From: Pedococcus sp. 5OH_020
Lineage (GTDB): Bacteria; Actinomycetota; Actinomycetes; Actinomycetales; Dermatophilaceae
Assembly: GCF_027812955.1 (NCBI RefSeq)
Contig: NZ_JAPYZV010000001.1
Location: 584,664 to 648,663, forward strand
Length of the DNA stretch: 64,000 bases
Direction of reading: 5' to 3'
This document shows positions 59,827 to 64,000 of this stretch, piece by piece. The position numbers were made by a program, and so were the translations under genes. The notes under the pieces are model-generated. The model did not search any database, was not told the DNA's origin, and saw only the letters and a program-made list of their open reading frames with translations. Numbering within the stretch: the stretch's first letter is position 1; each line of letters opens with the position of its first letter.

Positions 59827-60507
59827 CTACGCCGAGCGAGATGTCACCTGTTGCCGCCCCGCCGGCACGGACAGCATCGCGTAAACGTACTGGCCGAGGG
59901 ACACGTAGTAGAGGATCAACCCGATGCCGATCAGTGCCAACGCGCCGATGTGGACGATGCTGCTCCCGAAGGTGGCGGACCGGTCGAGAATGAGGAACGG
60001 GAGCGACACGAGCAACGCCATCGTGGCTAGCTTACCCGTTTTGCTGACCGGCACGCGCCCGGTCGGCAGGGGCCGTCCGAACTGTCCGACGACCGTCACC
60101 ATAGCGAAGAGCAGGACGTCGCGCGTGAGCAGTAGCACCACCACCGACACGGGGATCACCTTCGCCGCCAGGAGTGTCAGTGCGGCCACCGCGACGGTCG
60201 CCCGATCCACGACGTGGTCCATCATGCTACCGAGCTTTGTCACTTGGTTGAAGCGGCGTGCGACGTAGCCGTCGATGGAGTCCAGGAAGGAGACGGTGCT
60301 CAAGACGAGGCACGACCCGAACCAGGCCTGCCTGGCCAGCGCCAAGTAGGCGAAGAGAGGTAGCCCGATCAGCCTCAGCAGCGTAATGACGTTCGCCCAC
60401 GTGAGCACCCGCTCGTGAACGACGATCGGTGCGTCGAGGTCTATACCCGTCCTGAACATGCGGTGTCGCAGCCACGGCACTGCCCTCGTGAAAATCCATT
60501 TCCTCAC
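59827..60507 (-). CDS. CDP-alcohol phosphatidyltransferase (PgsA-like)
   Basis: 226 residues from GTG 60507, which overlaps the stop of the upstream gene (GTGA). The family motif D-G-x-x-A-R-x8-G-x3-D-x3-D is complete: SIDGYVARRFNQVTKLGSMM then DHVVDR. About six membrane helices. It exchanges the CMP of a CDP-lipid for an alcohol head group. Here it probably uses the product of the cluster's CdsA. The exact head group cannot be told from sequence. Confidence 0.86.
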   Translation of the reverse strand: MRKWIFTRAVPWLRHRMFRTGIDLDAPIVVHERVLTWANVITLLRLIGLPLFAYLALARQAWFGSCLVLSTVSFLDSIDGYVARRFNQVTKLGSMMDHVVDRATVAVAALTLLAAKVIPVSVVVLLLTRDVLLFAMVTVVGQFGRPLPTGRVPVSKTGKLATMALLVSLPFLILDRSATFGSSIVHIGALALIGIGLILYYVSLGQYVYAMLSVPAGRQQVTSRSA

Positions 60508-61223
60508 TCGTCCCCCTCGCTCATGCCAGAGCTGCGGTGATTGTGCCTCTTGACGCCAACGGCAAGCACGGAAATCCAAAGGACTGACGTCGCGAGGAGC
60601 GTAATCGTGGCGAAGGTGGTGTGCGCTTCGAGTTGGGCGATCCAGGGTTTCACAACGGTTTGACTCGACCGAGCCAGCATTGTCGCGGCCCACACGCGAA
60701 GGGCAGTTCCCGGCAGGTGTAGTGCGACGAACCGGGCAGGGCTCATGAGCGCCGCACCGGCAAGCACGGCCACAGGACGGTCGGAGAGTATCAGGACCGC
60801 CATGTTGCCTGAACGTGCGAACGCTTGCTCAGCCCTTCTCACCAGTCTCGCTAACCACCCGGAGCGCTGACGGACGGTGCGGAGCGCGGACTCTCCGGTC
60901 CACCGGCCTAGGAAGAAGTACAGTAAATGTTCGGTGAACCGGCTCACCATCGACGTGACGAGAAGGACCACCTGCGGCAGCGTGTCGGCGACCAAGACCA
61001 TGTTATGGAGCCGAGCATCGAGGGCCAGGAGGACGACCGGATGCTCCTGCGCGAGGACGATGGCAAACGATCGGCTGTAGACCTGGGCCGTCCAAACACA
61101 GACCAGCGTCACGAGCAGACAGACGATCCGGATCTTGTGAACGCGCGAGCCAGAACGGGAGGCTGCTGCGACGGCCGCTTCGAGGTCGTAGCCCATCACG
61201 CGGCTCAAGGCCGACAGGAACAT
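60504..61223 (-). CDS. DedA/VTT-like membrane protein
   Basis: 239 residues from ATG 61223 (GGAGGG about 10 nt upstream; ATG 61253 possible). Several membrane helices (KIRIVCLLVTLVCVWTAQV, VVLLVTSMVSRFTEHLLYFF). A central FLGRWTGESALR, ARSGNMAVLILSDRPVAVL, AGAALMSPARFVALHLPG resembles the VTT/DedA scramblase domain, which includes a conserved G-R and P-containing re-entrant helices. DedA proteins move undecaprenyl phosphate or phospholipids across membranes, which would suit a lipid-making locus. The assignment is tentative. Confidence 0.5.
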   Translation of the reverse strand: MFLSALSRVMGYDLEAAVAAASRSGSRVHKIRIVCLLVTLVCVWTAQVYSRSFAIVLAQEHPVVLLALDARLHNMVLVADTLPQVVLLVTSMVSRFTEHLLYFFLGRWTGESALRTVRQRSGWLARLVRRAEQAFARSGNMAVLILSDRPVAVLAGAALMSPARFVALHLPGTALRVWAATMLARSSQTVVKPWIAQLEAHTTFATITLLATSVLWISVLAVGVKRHNHRSSGMSEGDE

Positions 61224-61339
61224 CGGCCGCCCACCCTCCACGCTGCTTTGCATGTCCACTGCACTTGCACCGCCAGCCTACGAATGCAGGATCGCGAGGA
61301 CAACTGGAGCGCGTGGCAAGAGCGCCGTCCCGGTGGCAG

Positions 61340-61840
61340 ACGCTGGACTGGACGAGGCGGTCAATCACGGCGGCGGCGACGGTCTCGTCGCCGAAGAAGT
61401 CGCCCCAACGGCCGAACTCCTTGTTGGAGGTACGATCGGCGAGGCTCGTTCCTAGCGGGCGGACACGAGCTGGAAGAACAGGTTCGCGGGTTCGTGCTCG
61501 AACGGGATGTAGCCGACCTGGTCGATGACCAGTAGCGGGCAGCGGCGCAACCGGCGCAGCTCGGTTTGCAGGCGCCCGGCGTGGTGGGTGTCGACGAGCC
61601 GGTCGACCCATTCGGCGGCGGTTGCGAACAGGACTCGGTGCCCGGCCTGGTAGGCGCGGCTAGCCTAGCGATCCCGTGGCTAGGTGGGTCTTGCCGGTGC
61701 GGGGCGGGCCGAGGAACACGACGTTGTGCCTGCCGGCGAAGTCTAGGGTGCCCAGGTGGGCGATCAGGTCGCGTTTGAGTCCTCGGGCATCGTCGAAGTC
61801 GAACTCCTCCAGCGACTTGCGCGCGGGGAACCGCGCGGGG
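61340..61840 (-). pseudogene. istB: IS21-family istB (helper ATPase) remnant
   Basis: LEEFDFDDARGLKRDLIAHL, NVVFLGPPRTGKTHLATG (Walker A), then in other frames YWSSTRSATSR-like shifted code and finally NKEFGRWGDFFGDETVAAAV with IDRLVQ. Several frameshifts; no istA. It marks the right edge of the lipid cluster. Confidence 0.75.
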
Positions 61841-62217
61841 CGCGGATCCTTCTCTCGCCGCCGTGGGACTCCCGGGCGGACACATCGGCCGCTTCCACCT
61901 TGACGAGGCGCCCACGGAGCGCTCACCGCACCGCAGAGTGCTTCTGGCTAGGCGCCCCGAGGCTGAGGTCGCACCGTCAGGGGGGCGCATCACGCGCCCA
62001 GGCTCCGCACCACGAGGCTCAAGGCAACCCCCGAGCGCTGCGCGGCGGCCCTAATGCCGCGGCAGCCCGGCCGCGTTCACTCCGTCAAACCGCGGCGTGC
62101 CAATCAAATCTGTAAAGTTGAACGGTCAATGAACGAGCTACTGCGCGTTGCCTTTCCAGCCTTGCCCTCGAGGACCCGGCCTCGTTCGATCCATGTCTCT
62201 GGTGCGCGCCTAAGGCA
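61841..62217. other. No gene seen
   Basis: About 375 nt between the istB remnant and the stop of the surface-protein gene. No coding signal. Confidence 0.4.
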
Positions 62218-64000
62218 TCACTTGAAGTAGCCCGAGGCGTCCGCTATGAGCTGTACGTTGCCCTGCGAGCCGTTGAAGAGGTCGATCCTGCCGTTGGCTC
62301 CAAGTCCGGTCACGACGAGGTTTGGCACCGTCTGTCCAGACCCGAAGTTCAGGCTAGACGTCGATGGTGGCGATTCTCCATCGGGATAGACGGTGACATA
62401 ACCGGGGGCTGCTGGTTGGGTGACTGTCAGGTTGAGGACGGCGGCGCTGGCCCCTGAGGGGACGGCCGTGCTTCCGGATATCTGAACCGCTGCTCTTTCG
62501 AAGGGAGCAAACGGTCCTGGGATGGCCAGTCCGACACGGCTGTCCATAAGCCGAGTTGGCTCCACAGCGTGGAATGCGCCGGGATTCGTCGCGTCGCCAG
62601 ACAGAAAATATCCCGACACGTCTGCCACCAGTTGCAGACCGCCACTCGAGCCGTTGTAAATCGTCATGGCCCCGTCTGTTCCCAGAGGAACTATTGCTGC
62701 GTTCGCGACGGTCTGTCCTGCAACGAAATTCAGGTTGGAGGTTGCTGGACGCCCAGTCCCAGTGCCGTAGGCACTCACCCATCCGCCCGTAGTGGGCTGT
62801 GTGACTGTTATGTTCAGCACTACAGCCGAGACCCCCGAAGTCGGGACGCCGTCGTGCCCTTCCACGGTCAAGGTGGTCGAATACCCGGGGCCAACGGCGC
62901 CCCGAGAGGCCCCAGTGCCACTGCGAGTGTCAAGGACACGGCTGGGAGTCAGTGCGCCAAAGGCGCCGCCGCTTGATGGGGATCCTGCGACGAAGTAGCC
63001 TGTCACGTCAGCAAGCAGTTGCACGGTCCCGCTGGACCCGTTGAACAAATCGACGTCCCCGTTCGCGCCAACGGGGACGATTACCAAGTTCGGTACCGTC
63101 TTCCCGCGTACGAAGTTCAAGCTGGAGGTGGATGGGCGTGCCTTACCGTCCGGGTAGACGCTGACCCACCCAGTTGCCGTGGTCTGGGTCACGGTGACAT
63201 TGAGTACCACGGCAGACACGGCTGCGGGCACACCGCCCCGCCCAGTTACCTGCAAGGCGATGCCTTCGCCGGCCGCCAAGGGTGCGCGTGCCGCCCCGTT
63301 GCCGATGCGTGTGTCCAGTAGGCGAACCGGGGTTAGTCTCCGGAACATCCCGGCGATCGGCGACCCAGGCACAACAGGAGCGGAAGCCACTGATGGGTTG
63401 CTGGACCCGGCGCTGTTCACCGCGGTTACTGTGAACGTGTAGGAGGCTCGGTTAGCGAGGCCAGTCACGACGCAAGACATTGCAGCCGTCACGCATGACG
63501 CGTCCCCTGGACTGGCGGCAGCTCGGTATGAAGTGATCTGGGCTCCGCCATCGCTGCTCGGTGGGCTCCATGAGACTGTGGCTGCCGCATCGTGGCCCAC
63601 GGCGACAACACCCAACGGTTGGCTTGGCGCGGCCGGTGGGGGGCCGAGCGTTACCTGGTTGCTGTAGTAGTCGTGGCCGTCGGTGGCCTGGATGCCGATC
63701 CAGAAGTTGCCGGACCCTGAACACAACCCCGACGACCACGACTGGTTGGCCGACGTAATGGTGATCTGGCCGTGGTTGGGTACCGTCCCACCGGTCGGAT
63801 AGCCGGTTCCGGTGTGACAGAAGAAGTAGGACACGCCGGTAGGGAAGTCGGCCAACTGCACGGCCATCTGCCCGTTGTTGTTGGAGACGCTCACGGAGGG
63901 CGTCCCCGCGCCCAAGGGGACTTGGTTGCTGTAGTAGTCGTGGCCGTCGGTGGCCTGGATGCCGATCCAGAAGTTGCCGGACCCTGAACACAACCCCGAC
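62218..64000 (-). CDS. Repetitive secreted surface protein, C-terminal part
   Basis: The gene continues beyond the right edge, so only about the last 594 residues are seen. Two copies of an 89-residue unit (LCSGSGNFWIGIQATDGHDY, VPLG/VTLG) are followed by a fibronectin III domain (PSQPLGVVAVGHDAAATVSW, ASYTFTVTAVNSAG). Three repeats of about 125 residues follow, each starting PVRLLDTR, PSRVLDTR or PTRLMDSR and ending VQLLADVTGYF, LQLVADVSGYF or VQLIADASGYF. No membrane anchor follows. This domain set is common in exported actinobacterial proteins of unknown function. Confidence 0.8.
   Translation of the reverse strand, partial: SGLCSGSGNFWIGIQATDGHDYYSNQVPLGAGTPSVSVSNNNGQMAVQLADFPTGVSYFFCHTGTGYPTGGTVPNHGQITITSANQSWSSGLCSGSGNFWIGIQATDGHDYYSNQVTLGPPPAAPSQPLGVVAVGHDAAATVSWSPPSSDGGAQITSYRAAASPGDASCVTAAMSCVVTGLANRASYTFTVTAVNSAGSSNPSVASAPVVPGSPIAGMFRRLTPVRLLDTRIGNGAARAPLAAGEGIALQVTGRGGVPAAVSAVVLNVTVTQTTATGWVSVYPDGKARPSTSSLNFVRGKTVPNLVIVPVGANGDVDLFNGSSGTVQLLADVTGYFVAGSPSSGGAFGALTPSRVLDTRSGTGASRGAVGPGYSTTLTVEGHDGVPTSGVSAVVLNITVTQPTTGGWVSAYGTGTGRPATSNLNFVAGQTVANAAIVPLGTDGAMTIYNGSSGGLQLVADVSGYFLSGDATNPGAFHAVEPTRLMDSRVGLAIPGPFAPFERAAVQISGSTAVPSGASAAVLNLTVTQPAAPGYVTVYPDGESPPSTSSLNFGSGQTVPNLVVTGLGANGRIDLFNGSQGNVQLIADASGYFK
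63656..64000. repeat. 78 bp identical direct repeats, period 267 bp
   Basis: 63656-63733 and 63923-64000 read as identical (TGGTTGCTGTAGTAGTCGTG and onward); the second copy runs into the window edge. They encode the repeated SGSGNFWIGIQATDGHDYYS segment. Identity at DNA level suggests recent duplication or gene conversion. Confidence 0.85.

Noticed and set aside
1..64000. CRISPR arrays and tRNA/rRNA genes
   Set aside because: I saw no regularly spaced short repeats and no tRNA- or rRNA-like sequence by eye; a dedicated scan could still find a missed tRNA.

Overview
The window looks like a chromosome segment of a high-GC actinobacterium (Actinomycetota, perhaps Micrococcales; I cannot fix the genus). 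The reasons are the strong third-position GC bias, a WhiB1-type iron-sulfur regulator, a large NAD-dependent glutamate dehydrogenase, a PdtaS-type histidine kinase, ANTAR-domain sequences, an Lsr2-like DNA-binding tail, an FHA-FtsK/SpoIIIE ATPase and a Tad/Flp pilus remnant.

Layout. 1-10 kb is housekeeping-like: the 3' part of glutamate dehydrogenase, pdtaS, whiB1, a small membrane protein and a 1,450-residue FHA/FtsK-type (EssC-like) ATPase. 10.2-15.6 kb is a cpaF (Tad pilus ATPase) gene cut at its Walker A lysine by a 4.6 kb element. The element carries a SIR2-domain defence-type gene, an HUH rolling-circle Rep and a large serine recombinase lying next to its own attachment junction. The cpaF 3' stub stops after about 28 codons, and 16-22 kb is a type I restriction-modification operon (hsdR, hsdS, a ParB-like gene, hsdM). 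22-33 kb is accessory: a lipoprotein, an exported metzincin-like protease, small DNA-binding proteins, a class II Fic protein, a DUF4192 gene with small companions separated by hairpins, and an orphan Flp pilin at 33.4 kb.

33.6-51.5 kb is a gene graveyard. It holds decayed ANTAR, DUF6221, TM0106-nuclease and resolvase genes; remnants of IS3, IS256 and other insertion sequences (an IS1-type piece lies just upstream at 29 kb); duplicated families of small membrane and PH-like proteins; one apparently complete IS5-type element (18 bp inverted repeats, TAA target duplication) enclosing a PH-domain passenger gene; and a 373 bp tandem duplication.

52.3-61.2 kb is the most interesting part, a compact isoprenoid/phospholipid locus. 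It contains idi, a UbiA prenyltransferase, three paralogous isoprenoid-synthase-like proteins, a DUF2236 (MpaB-type) oxygenase, CdsA, a diacylglycerol-kinase-type lipid kinase, a CDP-alcohol phosphatidyltransferase and a DedA/VTT-like membrane protein, mostly joined by 1-4 nt start/stop overlaps. Read as a pathway, it could supply isoprenoid precursors, build or transfer a prenyl chain, phosphorylate and CDP-activate the product, add a head group, and oxidise the chain. That is reminiscent of archaeal ether-lipid logic but with unfamiliar synthases. The product is unknown and the pathway is inference. An IS21 istB remnant and a repetitive secreted surface protein close the window.
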